Positions 41,179-51,339 are shown, counted from the stretch's first letter. The stretch: 64,000 nucleotides of DNA from Pedobacter glucosidilyticus DSM 23534 (GCF_000425145.1 NZ_AULF01000003.1:1-64000); one strand, 5' to 3'. Program-made: numbers and translations. The notes: generated from the sequence alone by a model not told the origin.

Positions 41179-42285
41179 TTGAATTTCATCCATCAAAAAC
41201 TACAGGAAAGAATTGCCGCTAACGCTTTAAGAACCTTAAAAAGCGAGAACAATCTTATTGACTTTTCTTCTAATGATTATCTGGGTTTTGCTAAATCTTT
41301 ATCTGTAAAAGAATGGGTTGATGAAATTGCCTACTCACAAAAATTAAGAAATGGTGCTGGTGGTTCTAGACTCATCACCGGAAATTCAAGTTTTACAGAA
41401 ACCTTAGAAAAAGAAATCGCTCGTTTTCATCAGGCTGCATCAGGCTTAATATTTAACTCGGGTTATGATGCCAATGTAGGTTTACTTTCTAGTCTGCCCC
41501 AAAAAGGCGATACCATTATTTGTGATGAACTTATCCACGCTAGTCTTATTGATGGTGCTAGACTAAGCTATGCCCAACGCTATACCTTTAAACATCATGA
41601 TTTAGCGCATCTCGAATCAAAAATTAAAAACAGCCAAGGGAATATTTTCATCGTTACAGAAAGTATTTTTTCTATGGACGGAGACCATGCCCCTTTAAAA
41701 GAAATAGCCGCACTTGCAGCACAATATGGTGCTTACCTCATCGTAGATGAAGCACATGCTACGGGTATATTTGGCAAACATGGCAAAGGTTTGGTGTGCG
41801 AGTTGGGTTTAGAAAATCAAGTATTTGCCCGCGTAGTTACCTTTGGTAAAGCTTTGGGCTGCCACGGAGCTATTGTATTAGGTAACGATGAACTTAGAAG
41901 CTACCTCATCAATTTCGCCCGTTCTTTTATTTATACCACTGCCCTACCTCCGCACAGCTTATACACCATAAAAGCAGCTTATGAGCAATTAAAAAGTAGC
42001 GATTATACACTTCTTATTCAGAAAAAAATAGCTTATTTCAAACAATTAACCAGCAAAGCGGGTATTGCATTAATGCCGAGTAATAGCGCTATCCAAGGAA
42101 TAATTATCCAGGGGAATACCGCTTGCCGACAAGCAGCTGCAACTTTAAACGAAAGCGGCTTTGATATCAGACCCATTTTAAGTCCAACTGTTCCGGTAGG
42201 AAAAGAAAGGTTAAGAATTTGTTTACATACCTTTAATACAGACGAAGAAATAGAAAAATTAAGTGAAGCTTTAGCTAAAATATAA
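41179..42285 (+). CDS. bioF: 8-amino-7-oxononanoate synthase
   Basis: A 368-residue PLP enzyme that condenses pimeloyl-CoA/ACP with alanine in biotin synthesis. The SSNDYLGFAK opening, DEAHATGIFGKHGKG and the PLP lysine in VTFGKALGCHGA are diagnostic. The start is TTG (41179), the only start upstream of the conserved N-terminus. bioD follows after 1 bp. Confidence 0.92.
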   Translation: MNFIHQKLQERIAANALRTLKSENNLIDFSSNDYLGFAKSLSVKEWVDEIAYSQKLRNGAGGSRLITGNSSFTETLEKEIARFHQAASGLIFNSGYDANVGLLSSLPQKGDTIICDELIHASLIDGARLSYAQRYTFKHHDLAHLESKIKNSQGNIFIVTESIFSMDGDHAPLKEIAALAAQYGAYLIVDEAHATGIFGKHGKGLVCELGLENQVFARVVTFGKALGCHGAIVLGNDELRSYLINFARSFIYTTALPPHSLYTIKAAYEQLKSSDYTLLIQKKIAYFKQLTSKAGIALMPSNSAIQGIIIQGNTACRQAAATLNESGFDIRPILSPTVPVGKERLRICLHTFNTDEEIEKLSEALAKI

Positions 42286-42286
42286 T

Positions 42287-42895
42287 ATGTTGAAACCCAT
42301 TTTTATCACAGGCATAGGCACAGGCGTAGGAAAAACCGTAACATCAGCCATTGTAACAGAGCATTTAAAAGCCGATTATTGGAAACCCATACAATCAGGA
42401 GATTTAGAAAATTCTGATACCATCACCGTTAAACAACTGGTAAGTAACGATAAAACTTATTTTCATCCAGAAGTTTACAAACTTACACAGCCTCTTTCGC
42501 CGCATTTATCAGCCCGTTTAGATGGTATTGAAATAGATATCAACACTATTAAAGTACCAGAAACGCCAAACACCTTAGTTATTGAGGGCGCTGGTGGCTT
42601 AATGGTTCCGTTAAATCAGCAGTTTTTGATAGTAGATTTAATAGCTCAGCTAAAAGCAGAAGTAATTTTAGTATCTCAACATTATTTAGGCAGCATTAAC
42701 CATACACTCTTAAGTTACGAATTGTTAAAAAGCAGAAACATCCCTGTAAAAGGTATTCTTTTTAATGGCCATAATCCAGATTCTGAAGCTTATATTACCC
42801 AATATACCAAGCTTAAACATTTAGGAACTATCCCGGTGCTAAACAATTTAGATAAAAACAGCGTTAAAGAAGCAGGGAAACACCTCACATTATAA
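42287..42895 (+). CDS. bioD: dethiobiotin synthetase
   Basis: A 202-residue ATP-dependent carboxylase of biotin synthesis. The P-loop GIGTGVGKT and the WKPIQSG and EGAGGLMVPL segments are present. Coupled to bioF; the next gene begins 13 bp later. Confidence 0.93.
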   Translation: MLKPIFITGIGTGVGKTVTSAIVTEHLKADYWKPIQSGDLENSDTITVKQLVSNDKTYFHPEVYKLTQPLSPHLSARLDGIEIDINTIKVPETPNTLVIEGAGGLMVPLNQQFLIVDLIAQLKAEVILVSQHYLGSINHTLLSYELLKSRNIPVKGILFNGHNPDSEAYITQYTKLKHLGTIPVLNNLDKNSVKEAGKHLTL

Positions 42896-42908
42896 ACCTT
42901 TTTTGCAC

Positions 42909-43796
42909 ATGAAAAGTATTGCAGTTATTGGTTCTGGTACCATGGGAAATGGCATAGCACATAGCTTTGCACAACATCAGTTTAAAGTTGCTTTGGTAGA
43001 TGTACAAGCCGATGCTTTAACAAAAGCCCTCGCTACTATAGCTAAAAATTTAGACAGGCAGATAGCTAAAAACCTCATTACAGAAGCAGATAAACAGCAA
43101 ACTTTAGCAAATATTACTACCTATACCAACCTAGCCGAGGCTGTAAAAGATGTAGATTTGGTAGTAGAAGCGGCCACAGAAAATGCTGTTTTAAAAGAGA
43201 AAATATTTCAAGAGCTTGATAAATATGCCAAGCCAGAAGCCATTTTAGCCAGCAATACTTCTTCCATAGCTATCACCCAAATTGCAGCCGTTACGCAAAG
43301 GCAAGACAAAGTTATTGGTATGCATTTCATGAATCCCGTACCGGTAATGAAACTGGTAGAAGTCATTAATGGCTATGCAACCTCTGCCGATACCACTGCA
43401 AAAATTATGGCACTTGCCCAGCAGCTAGATAAAATACCTGTCGAGGTGAATGATTATCCCGGTTTTGTTGCCAACAGGATTTTAATGCCTATGATTAATG
43501 AAGCTATTTATACTTTGTATGAAGGCGTTGCAGGCGTTACAGAAATTGATACTGTTATGAAATTGGGTATGGCTCATCCTATGGGACCACTTCAACTGGC
43601 AGATTTTATTGGTTTAGATGTTTGTTTGGCCATCCTTAAAGTATTACACGAAGGCTTTGGAAATCCTAAATATGCACCATGTCCGCTTTTGGTAAACATG
43701 GTAACTTCTGGTAAAAAAGGTGTTAAATCTGGCGAAGGTTTTTATAATTACCAACATGGCACTAAAGATTTAGTAGTGGCCGAGAAGTTTAGGTAG
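42909..43796 (+). CDS. 3-hydroxyacyl-CoA (3-hydroxybutyryl-CoA) dehydrogenase
   Basis: A 295-residue single-function dehydrogenase. The NAD-binding GSGTMGNGIAHSFA, the SNTSSI motif, catalytic GMHFMNPVPVMKLVE and GFVANRILMPMINEA are typical of Hbd/PaaH. ATG at 42909 is preferred over TTG at 42903. Operon with bioFD by spacing only. Confidence 0.92.
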   Translation: MKSIAVIGSGTMGNGIAHSFAQHQFKVALVDVQADALTKALATIAKNLDRQIAKNLITEADKQQTLANITTYTNLAEAVKDVDLVVEAATENAVLKEKIFQELDKYAKPEAILASNTSSIAITQIAAVTQRQDKVIGMHFMNPVPVMKLVEVINGYATSADTTAKIMALAQQLDKIPVEVNDYPGFVANRILMPMINEAIYTLYEGVAGVTEIDTVMKLGMAHPMGPLQLADFIGLDVCLAILKVLHEGFGNPKYAPCPLLVNMVTSGKKGVKSGEGFYNYQHGTKDLVVAEKFR

Positions 43797-43931
43797 TTCT
43801 TATAACGTTTCTTACACCAAAACAACATCAATAAATCATAAAAGCTGTTTTTTATTTAGAAAAGCAGGGCTATTGCAGCTATTAAAGGGCTAGTCCGGTG
43901 CTTTGCTTTACTCCTCGTCCATTTTCCGCAG

Positions 43932-43970
43932 AAGCTTCAAATGTCCTGCGGGGTACCGCCCTCGCCCCGG
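43932..43970. repeat. GC-rich dispersed repeat, copy 2
   Basis: AAGCTTCAAATGTCCTGCGG and the following GCCCTCGCCCCGG are the inverse of 22679-22717. It sits in a 350-bp gene-free stretch (43797-44146) with no other feature I can support. Confidence 0.75.
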
Positions 43971-44146
43971 TTTGTGTACGTAGGTTTGGTGCTAGGGTTT
44001 AGAAAAGAGATAATATCATTTGATAGTATCATAAATATGATTTTTAGGTTAGTGGTCAAAATGAGATAATAGGTAATCTATGCAAAATATTAAAGTATCT
44101 ACTATATATGGCGGCACAAAAAGCCTTTGCCCGCTTGCCTAGGTCT

Positions 44147-44430
44147 TCATTCTTGCGCCATTGAGGCTTGTTTAGTGTAGAAGCTGATTTCAAGTTTGTT
44201 GTCGGAACGTAGAATCTCAAAATAGTGGCTCCAACTCAATACGTTAGACAGTGTCTCACTTTTTGGAAAGTTTAAATAAAGCTTTCTCATATACAATAAG
44301 TTAGCTCTACTAAATCCCTTTCCGTAAAGTCGAGTTAAATCTTTGGAAAGTTGTTCAAATAGAAAAGTTCCATACGCTGCTTTTTCCTTACCGCCTTGCT
44401 CAAATTCAACGATGTGTTTACCGATTCTAA
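44147..44430 (-). pseudogene. truncated YhcG/DUF1016-type nuclease gene
   Basis: A degraded minus-strand frame reads IGKHIVEFEQGGKEKAAYG, then LSKDLTRLYGKGFSRANLLY, MRKLYLNFPKSETLSNVLSW and ends ISFYTKQASMAQE before a stop. This is the DUF1016 N-terminal helical domain. The family start and the whole PD-(D/E)XK domain are missing. It is related to the intact gene at 24466-25491. Confidence 0.8.
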
Positions 44431-44562
44431 CGTTTTTGCAAATTTGTGTTGCAAAGGCATAGAAAGCAAAAATTGGTCTGCCCGTACAAACTTAATGAAT
44501 TAAGATGTAGGAAGTAAAACCACGTCACCCGCAATTTTTTAAACCCGTTGTTAGCGGCTGGT
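44417..44562 (-). other. attC-like imperfect hairpin element
   Basis: On the minus strand the element runs from CCGCTAACAACGGG (44542-44555 region), which contains the stop codon of the adjacent gene, to CGTTAGAATCGG (44417-44428). The ends are inversely related (CTAACAACG against CGTTAG), inner blocks pair loosely (AATTGC with GCAAATTT), and the centre is CTTAAT-TC-ATTAAG. This resembles integron attC geometry, but no integrase is in the window and the core sites deviate from consensus. Confidence 0.35.
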
Positions 44563-45294
44563 TTGCTTTCCATATTGCTTCTCCCAACTTGTTGATTTAT
44601 AATTTTTTTCATTCCACAGCTTAACTAAAAAATCTTCATTATTGACTAAGAAAACTACTGTCATGACGCTGTCAAATGTAATATGTGACTGGCATCTATG
44701 TTTTACACCACTATTGTCAGCCAACTCATATGTATGTGTTATAGAATAGCTTATATCGTCTAACTTTTGCTTTGTATTAGTATTTAAAATTTCATCTAAA
44801 GTTGACCTTGGATCTCTGTCTAATTCATTCTTTAAAATGTTTAAATCGTAACTCTTATCGGCTTTATAAATTTGGTCTTTTGATAAATTCCCAAATTTAA
44901 TTGAATGGTAAGAATTCGGGAAGGCAGCGTTGTTAAGGATAAATTTTCTTACTTTTTCTTCAGCTGTCCACTGTTGAGGGTGAATATTGTTTTCGTCAAA
45001 ATATAAATCAGTAACATCTGATGACTTATAAGCATACAATATAAACAAACTTAGAGGCAAAGTAATTACTAAAGCACTATAAAAAGTCAATTTCCAAGAG
45101 TAGATTTTTTTCAGTAAATAAAGAGAACCACCTAGTATAAATGGAAGAATTAAGATTGTTAACGAAAATGTAGCGAACCTTAAATGTTGTATATGAGTAT
45201 GAGCAATGTAATAAATAAGGAGTAAGAGAAAATTGATGCCAATTACTATTAAGGCATTTCGCTTGTTAATGTTACGGATCAAGATTTTGTTCAA
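44551..45294 (-). CDS. uncharacterised membrane protein
   Basis: A 247-residue protein with three N-terminal membrane helices (about 14-30, 39-62, 69-90) and a soluble C-terminal domain of about 150 residues (WTAEEKVRKFILNNAAFPNSYHSIKFG) that resembles small cell-surface domains of unknown role. No operon partner. Its stop codon lies inside the attC-like element, as in gene cassettes. Confidence 0.6.
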   Translation of the reverse strand: MNKILIRNINKRNALIVIGINFLLLLIYYIAHTHIQHLRFATFSLTILILPFILGGSLYLLKKIYSWKLTFYSALVITLPLSLFILYAYKSSDVTDLYFDENNIHPQQWTAEEKVRKFILNNAAFPNSYHSIKFGNLSKDQIYKADKSYDLNILKNELDRDPRSTLDEILNTNTKQKLDDISYSITHTYELADNSGVKHRCQSHITFDSVMTVVFLVNNEDFLVKLWNEKNYKSTSWEKQYGKQTSR

Positions 45295-45576
45295 TGTGTT
45301 ACTGTCGGTTTAAGTTATGCTTTTGCGGTACGTTAAACTTCTCGCTAACTAGTATATATATCCCATAAAGTTGCACAAATACAACATAAAGCAGTGGTAT
45401 ATGAGCACCTTGGTATATTATTATCTAATTCTATTAAATATAATTTGTCATCAAATCTCATGGGTATTTTTCATGAAGTAGATTTAATTCTAAGTAAGTA
45501 AATATTTATTGAAAGTCAAAATTGTAAATATAAAGCCCTAATAAAGCGGAAACTTACCAATATATAGAAGAGTATT

Positions 45577-45712
45577 TCACCACAAAGGGCACAGAATTCT
45601 CGGAGTTTCCTAAAAATCGTAAACCTAGCTGGATGTTTAACTCCTTAGTTAATCAATCATGAAGTTCTCCGCCCAGCTTTGTGTTCTTTGCGAACTCTGT
45701 GGTTAAATATAT
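45577..45712. repeat. inverted dispersed repeat (CACAAAG family)
   Basis: CACCACAAAGGGCACAGAAT (45577-45597) and TGTGTTCTTTGCGAACTCTG followed by TGGTTAAA (45680-45707) are inverse versions of one family. A relative lies at 1681-1710. Confidence 0.65.
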
Positions 45713-46010
45713 AATTCAAAAAGAAAAATTCAAAATTCAAAAGGGAAAATTTAAAATTTAAAATCGCTTAATCAATCATTCACTCAATCCCTCAATCAAT
45801 ACTCAATCATTAAAAACAGATTGCTTCTTCGTTCCTCATCGCAATGACATGACAAATCAAAACTCAATCAATCAATAAAACTCACCACCCAGAACTCGAA
45901 ACTATCAACTGATAACTGATTCAAAATTCAAAAGGAAAAATTCAAAAACAGGAAACTTGTCTTCAAGCATTCACTCATTCAAAAATCAATCAATCAATCA
46001 ACACACTCGC
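45713..46010. repeat. low-complexity AATC / AATTCAAA repeats
   Basis: Degenerate runs of CAATCAAT and ATTCAAAATTCAAAAGG alternate through this stretch. At about 45824-45851 there is a copy of the 'GATTGCTTCTTCGTTCCTCA' dispersed repeat. No gene is visible in 45295-46055. Confidence 0.7.
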
Positions 46011-46055
46011 CCATAGCTAGCAACTTTAGGCTTCCTCCGTAAAATACTATATGTT

Positions 46056-47303
46056 TTATTTAGATCTGATAGCCTCGACAGGATCTAGTCTGGCTGCCGA
46101 AAAAGCTGGCCAAAAACCAGAAACAACACCAATAATAATAGAGATTGAAATTCCTCTGATGATATTTCCTATATTCAAAACAATCTCAAAATCAAAGCCA
46201 TAGGTAGCAATTAAGGTTAATATATAAACAACAGCTAAACCCAATAAACCACCAATTAATGATAATGCAATGGCTTCAAACAAAAACTGCATTAAAATAA
46301 AATAGTTCTTAGCTCCTAAAGATTTCTGAATACCAATGATATTGGTTCGTTCTTTTACAGAAACAAACATGATGTTTGCAATGCCAAATCCACCTACTAA
46401 AATAGAGAAGCCTCCAATAATCCAACCGGCAACATTTACAATGGCAAACATTTGGTCTAGCTGACCAGACAATATGGTGGTTTTGTTTAAAGCAAAATTA
46501 TCATCCTGAACAGGACTTAACCTTCTGATAGAGCGCATGATACCCTGCAACTCGCTTTCCACATCCTCAACCGCCACATTTTCTTTACCTCTAACAGCTA
46601 TTTGCGGCCCGTAGTTATCTCCTTCAACATCTATAACATTTCTGGCAAAATTTAAAGGTAATAGCAATAGTTTATCGGCGGTTACCCCCAACATATCTTC
46701 TCCTTCTTTAGCGAAAACACCTATAACTTGTACGTTTCTACCTAATACCTTTATTTGTTTTCCTGTTGCGCTTTGGCTGGGGAATAAGCCTTCAGCAATA
46801 TCGGCACCAATTAAGCAAACTGCATTGCCGCTGCTAGATTCTCCTTCGGTAAAATACCTGCCTTCTGATAAATCAAAACTCCATGTTTTATCATATTCAT
46901 GAGAAGCAGCAGAAATTTCAACACCTTCAATACTATTACTTCTATATTTAAGTGTTCTGTTAGACAATCCTATCTGGTAGGATATGCCTTCTGCTAATGT
47001 TACTCGTTCTTTTAAAGCTTCATAGTCTCTCAAACTAGCATTTGGCCTTTGCATATATTTCCACCAAGGGTAATCACCAAAACCTCCCCAAGGCCATTTC
47101 TGTACAAATACGGTTTTGCTACCTAGCTTATCAACACTTTCTTGTAAATTACCTCTAAAAGTATCTACCGCTGCAAAAACAGTGATGATGGTAAAAATAC
47201 CAATGGTAATACCCAATAAAGATAAAAAGGTACGTGTACGATTTTGTCTTAACGCATCATAAGCAAATAGAAAGCTTTCTTTAAAAAGTTTTAAAAACAA
47301 CAT
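46056..47303 (-). CDS. MacB-like ABC transporter permease
   Basis: A 415-residue permease: one N-terminal helix (about 25-47), a large periplasmic MacB_PCD domain (about 50-265) and an FtsX domain with three helices (about 285-405). Segment ERTNIIGIQKSLGAK and the ending DPVEAIRSK are characteristic. No ATPase or membrane-fusion gene adjoins, so partners must lie elsewhere. It likely serves export or lipoprotein release. Confidence 0.9.
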   Translation of the reverse strand: MLFLKLFKESFLFAYDALRQNRTRTFLSLLGITIGIFTIITVFAAVDTFRGNLQESVDKLGSKTVFVQKWPWGGFGDYPWWKYMQRPNASLRDYEALKERVTLAEGISYQIGLSNRTLKYRSNSIEGVEISAASHEYDKTWSFDLSEGRYFTEGESSSGNAVCLIGADIAEGLFPSQSATGKQIKVLGRNVQVIGVFAKEGEDMLGVTADKLLLLPLNFARNVIDVEGDNYGPQIAVRGKENVAVEDVESELQGIMRSIRRLSPVQDDNFALNKTTILSGQLDQMFAIVNVAGWIIGGFSILVGGFGIANIMFVSVKERTNIIGIQKSLGAKNYFILMQFLFEAIALSLIGGLLGLAVVYILTLIATYGFDFEIVLNIGNIIRGISISIIIGVVSGFWPAFSAARLDPVEAIRSK

Positions 47304-47406
47304 ATCGTATAAGACAGTTTAACAAGTAAAAAGTTACAGTTTTTTTAGTATTAAATTTTAAAATTAGCGGTTAAAGAGCGTATTATTTTATTGAATTTAT
47401 TTTTCC

Positions 47407-47414
47407 TAAATTTG
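47407..47414 (+). promoter_or_regulatory. -7 box of queA
   Basis: TAAATTTG fits the Bacteroidota TAnnTTTG box exactly and lies 27 bp before the queA ATG. The -33 element is not clear. Confidence 0.5.
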
Positions 47415-47440
47415 CGCTCCAAATATTTGTTTCGAAACAT

Positions 47441-48490
47441 ATGAAATTATCACAATTTAAATTCCATTTACCAGAATCTCTTATTGCTCATCACCCAGCA
47501 GAAACCCGTGATGAGTCTCGTTTAATGGTACTTCACAAAAAAACAGGACAAATAGAGCATAAGCTTTTTAAAGACGTATTGGGTTATTTTGAGGAAAAAG
47601 ATGTGATGATTTTGAACAACACTAAAGTTTTTCCTGCCCGCTTATACGGTAACAAAGAAAAAACGGGTGCTACTATAGAAGTTTTCTTATTAAGAGAGTT
47701 AAACAAAGAACTAAGATTGTGGGATGTTTTAGTAGACCCTGCAAGAAAAATTAGGGTAGGCAATAAACTATATTTTGGCGATGATGATTTATTGGTTGCC
47801 GAGGTTGTTGATAATACCACATCAAGAGGCAGAACCATACGTTTTTTATTTGATGGAACAGATGAAGAATTTCGTCAGAATATTGAAATTTTAGGTGAAA
47901 CACCTCTTCCTAAATACATCAAGCGTAAGCCTACTGCTGAAGATAAAGAGCGTTACCAAACCATTTTCGCTAAAAATGAAGGTGCTGTTGCCGCACCAAC
48001 CGCAGGTTTACACTTTAGCAGAGAACTATTAAAAAGACTAGAACTTAAAGGTGTTGAATTTGCTGAAGTAACTTTACACGTTGGTTTAGGTACTTTTAGA
48101 CAAGTTGAGGTTGAGGATTTAACCAAACACAAAATGGATTCTGAGCAAATTATTATTACCCAAAAGGATGCTGATATCGTAAATAGAGGTATTGCTGAGA
48201 AAAGAAAAGTTTGTGCTGTTGGTACTACAGTGATGAGATCAATAGAATCAGCAGTTTCTGCTAGTCATACTTTAAAACCTATTAACGATTGGACATCAAA
48301 ATTCATTTTCCCACCTTATGATTTTAGTATCGCTAACTGCATGATTACTAATTTCCATACGCCAGAATCAACTTTATTGATGATGATTTCTGCTTTTGGT
48401 GGTTACGAAAACGTGATGAATGCTTACGAAGTTGCTGTAAAAGAAAAATATAGATTTTATAGTTACGGAGATGCTATGTTAATTATATAA
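47441..48490 (+). CDS. queA: S-adenosylmethionine:tRNA ribosyltransferase-isomerase
   Basis: A 349-residue QueA, which transfers the ribosyl part of SAM to preQ1 in tRNA to form epoxyqueuosine. [23 protein letters not shown] and THKMDSEQ mark the family, full length. A strong terminator follows, so it is monocistronic. Confidence 0.96.
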   Translation: MKLSQFKFHLPESLIAHHPAETRDESRLMVLHKKTGQIEHKLFKDVLGYFEEKDVMILNNTKVFPARLYGNKEKTGATIEVFLLRELNKELRLWDVLVDPARKIRVGNKLYFGDDDLLVAEVVDNTTSRGRTIRFLFDGTDEEFRQNIEILGETPLPKYIKRKPTAEDKERYQTIFAKNEGAVAAPTAGLHFSRELLKRLELKGVEFAEVTLHVGLGTFRQVEVEDLTKHKMDSEQIIITQKDADIVNRGIAEKRKVCAVGTTVMRSIESAVSASHTLKPINDWTSKFIFPPYDFSIANCMITNFHTPESTLLMMISAFGGYENVMNAYEVAVKEKYRFYSYGDAMLII

Positions 48491-48513
48491 AGTGCTATCA
48501 TAAATAGACTTTT

Positions 48514-48556
48514 AAACGATGAATAATAAGCTTTTGCCACTTTATTCATCGTTTTT
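48514..48556 (+). terminator. queA terminator
   Basis: A perfect 13-bp stem AAACGATGAATAA (48514-48526) / TTATTCATCGTTT (48542-48554) followed by T. It starts 24 bp after the queA stop. Confidence 0.85.
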
Positions 48557-48576
48557 TATTTAAAAGCCTTCTTAAG

Positions 48577-49266
48577 ATGAGTAAAAATCAGTTTTATGCC
48601 ATTATTGTAGCTGGTGGTTCTGGTAAAAGAATGAAAAGCGATACGCCCAAGCAGTTTTTACTGTTAAAAGGTAAGCCAATTTTAATGCTGAGTATAGAAA
48701 AATTTTACCAAAGCAAATATCAACCAACAATTATCGTGGTATTAGCCGCACAGGAACTTGAAACTTGGAAGAATTTAATAAAAGAGTACCGTTTTACTAT
48801 TCCACATCAGATAGTTACAGGCGGTATAGAAAGATTTCACTCAGTAAAAAATGCGCTTAGCTTGGTAACAGACGAACATGCTGTTATTGCCATACACGAT
48901 GCTGTAAGACCTTTGGTAAGTCTTAAAACTATTGATAACTGCTTTGAAAAAGCATTTGCTGATGGCAATGCTATTGCGGCTATTTCTTCTAAAGATTCTA
49001 TCAGGATACAAGAAGAAAATAAGAATAAGGCCATTTCCAGAAATCAAGTTTATTTGATTCAAACTCCCCAAACATTTCAATATCAACAACTTAAACTAGC
49101 TTATAAGCAAGATTTTGAACATTTTTTTACTGATGATGCTTCTGTTGTTGAGAAAGCTGGCTTTGCCATTCATTTATCTGGTGGCGATGAATATAATTTC
49201 AAAATCACTTTTCCTGAAGATATTACATTAGCAACAGCCTTACTAGACCAAGCAATTCATGAATAA
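48577..49266 (+). CDS. ispD: 2-C-methyl-D-erythritol 4-phosphate cytidylyltransferase
   Basis: A 229-residue IspD of the MEP isoprenoid pathway. CTP-binding AGGSGKRMKSDTPKQFL, IHDAVRPLV and QTPQTFQY are present. Its last 8 bp overlap the next small membrane gene, which suggests coupling. Confidence 0.95.
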   Translation: MSKNQFYAIIVAGGSGKRMKSDTPKQFLLLKGKPILMLSIEKFYQSKYQPTIIVVLAAQELETWKNLIKEYRFTIPHQIVTGGIERFHSVKNALSLVTDEHAVIAIHDAVRPLVSLKTIDNCFEKAFADGNAIAAISSKDSIRIQEENKNKAISRNQVYLIQTPQTFQYQQLKLAYKQDFEHFFTDDASVVEKAGFAIHLSGGDEYNFKITFPEDITLATALLDQAIHE

Positions 49267-49621
49267 TTTCAGGTTTTATATCATTACGGCTATCATAGCT
49301 TTATTTATACACCATAGTTTAAGCTTTATACCCTTAGCTTTTTACAAAGTTATTCAACCTTATTTGCTAGCCTTGTTTTTTTGTGCGACTAGTTTTTATC
49401 TGTATATCAAAACCAAACATTTAGAACTCATTATGCATTTAAAAATTACTTTATCTTATATTGTTTTTTATGTTTTGAGTGCTTTTATCGAGTTAATTTT
49501 AGGCTTACCACATCCTTATCTTATCGCAGAAATTTTTATACAACTTGCTTTATGTATTACTTCTGTTTTAATTGGATTTGGACTAGCTTTCATCAAAGAT
49601 AGGTTAACTAGCGTTAGATAA
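49259..49621 (+). CDS. small integral membrane protein
   Basis: A 120-residue hydrophobic protein with about four membrane helices and almost no loops. I do not recognise a family. The ATG lies within the end of ispD, so it is probably translated from the same mRNA. Confidence 0.6.
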   Translation: MNNFRFYIITAIIALFIHHSLSFIPLAFYKVIQPYLLALFFCATSFYLYIKTKHLELIMHLKITLSYIVFYVLSAFIELILGLPHPYLIAEIFIQLALCITSVLIGFGLAFIKDRLTSVR

Positions 49622-49712
49622 ACCTCATCTTGTTTCATTAAAACATTACACATCACCTCCATCATGATGAAAATGATATTTCGATAGCCGCCTCCCTTAC
49701 CTTATCCAAAAA

Positions 49713-51194
49713 TTAAGGTAAATACTTTGTTAAATAAGGCTTTAGTTTAGCATCGTAACCATAAACATCATCTGCCGTAATTAATGTCCCGCTATCATTT
49801 GTCCAGGCGGTATAGTAAGCAATAAATACTTTTACAGGCTCTTTAATTTTCACCCATCTGGAAGCTATCTCCTCTCCTTTTGTTGTAGCTTGAGTTTCCT
49901 TTTCTATACGTTGAGCTTCTTTTTCATCATTTAATAAAAAAGCTGCTAATTTCATGGGCTGTTCTACACGTACGCAACCATGGCTAACCGCTCTGTTTTT
50001 CTCTTGAAACATGGCTTTTGCTGGCGTATCATGTAAATAAATAGCATAAGGATTCTGGAAAATGAATTTGATTTGCCCTAAGGAATTATCAGCACCTGGA
50101 TTTTGCTTAAAAGCATAGTCAGCCACAGAAGCTGTGCTCCAATTTATTTTAGTAGCATCTACAACTTCTCCTGCTTTATCATAAGCAACCATATTATTTT
50201 CTTCCAGATAGTTTGGATTGCTCTGTAATTTCACCATAATTTCTTTACCGGCAATGCTTTTTGGGATATTCCACACTGGATTTACCTGCATTCTATCAAT
50301 GCTTCCGCTCAGGATAGGTGTTTCATGGTTTTTACCATCCTTAGAAAAAGGAGCATAAGCTGTTGCGCCAACACAAACTTTCATTTCTAAATCTGTAGTA
50401 TTGTTTTCTATCATCCTGAGCTTAAATTCTGGGATATTGACCAACAAATATTTTCCACTATACTCTTTCGTTGGCCACCTTAAACGTTCTAAAGAGAAAT
50501 AAATCTTTTGTTTATCGCTAGCACTTAAAGCTTGTTCTGGCGTTTCATTAATTAATAGATTTTGTAATCTTTGGTAATAACCATTTTTAGGCTGAATATC
50601 TTCTAAGAAGCTGGCTAGTTGTAATTGATCTAATGTTTTATGAGAATCTATAAAATCTGGCCTTTTTACGCTTACATAATATCGCCCAAAAATATTTTTG
50701 GGATTTACAGCCCCGTATTTCAGGATATTTGAATAATTAATCAAAGCATCAGCACTTAAAATTTCCAGACTGGCTAATAATGGATAACTATCTTCAACTT
50801 TTTTAAATTTTGTGGTTTTCACCTGATGCAATAAATCATTTATTTCATCGGCATGGAAATAAGCAGGTTTTAAGCCATGAAAAATACTCAATTTTAAATA
50901 TCTAGATAAAGTATCCAGCTCTCCATTAATTAAAAAATCTCCAATAAGTGTCAATCCTTTTTCTTCTTCTTCATACATTTTACTTATCCACTTAGGGTTG
51001 TGGATACGTTTCTTTTCTACAACTAATTGCGTTTTAAAAACCTGATAATAGGCCGTCGTATCAAAATCTTTATACTTTTTACTTTTGAAAGCTTTAGCTA
51101 AGTCTTTACCAAATTCTTCGTGTTTGTATTTTTTGCAAGACACAAACAGAAATAAACAGGCAACAAATAAGGTAATGGTATATTTTAATTTCAT
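49713..51194 (-). CDS. L,D-transpeptidase (YkuD/YcbB type) lipoprotein
   Basis: A 493-residue envelope enzyme. The lipoprotein signal ends at Cys20 (FLFVSC), an N-terminal scaffold covers about 30-235, and the YkuD domain has the catalytic SHGCVRV (Cys407) with an IYLHDTPAK segment before it. It forms 3-3 cross-links or links proteins to peptidoglycan. ATG at 51194 (MKLKYTI) gives the signal peptide; the frame could start at 51221. Confidence 0.92.
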   Translation of the reverse strand: MKLKYTITLFVACLFLFVSCKKYKHEEFGKDLAKAFKSKKYKDFDTTAYYQVFKTQLVVEKKRIHNPKWISKMYEEEEKGLTLIGDFLINGELDTLSRYLKLSIFHGLKPAYFHADEINDLLHQVKTTKFKKVEDSYPLLASLEILSADALINYSNILKYGAVNPKNIFGRYYVSVKRPDFIDSHKTLDQLQLASFLEDIQPKNGYYQRLQNLLINETPEQALSASDKQKIYFSLERLRWPTKEYSGKYLLVNIPEFKLRMIENNTTDLEMKVCVGATAYAPFSKDGKNHETPILSGSIDRMQVNPVWNIPKSIAGKEIMVKLQSNPNYLEENNMVAYDKAGEVVDATKINWSTASVADYAFKQNPGADNSLGQIKFIFQNPYAIYLHDTPAKAMFQEKNRAVSHGCVRVEQPMKLAAFLLNDEKEAQRIEKETQATTKGEEIASRWVKIKEPVKVFIAYYTAWTNDSGTLITADDVYGYDAKLKPYLTKYLP

Positions 51195-51339
51195 ATTAAC
51201 TTTTTCTTTCTGCATAGGCAATTGTTATGCCCTTCTATATTTTACTTATAAATATGCACTTAATAATTAAACAAGCGTGTCATCTGATATGCATCCTTCC
51301 ATCTATCTTTTAAAAGAGTAAAATAAATACTATTTTACC

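Noticed and set aside
44427-44612. 61-residue minus-strand frame
   Set aside because: It overlaps the end of the 44551-45294 gene and the attC-like hairpin and has no features.
45713-46010. Repeated CAATCAAT units considered as a CRISPR array
   Set aside because: Units are 4-8 bp, degenerate and without regular spacers; this is low-complexity DNA.
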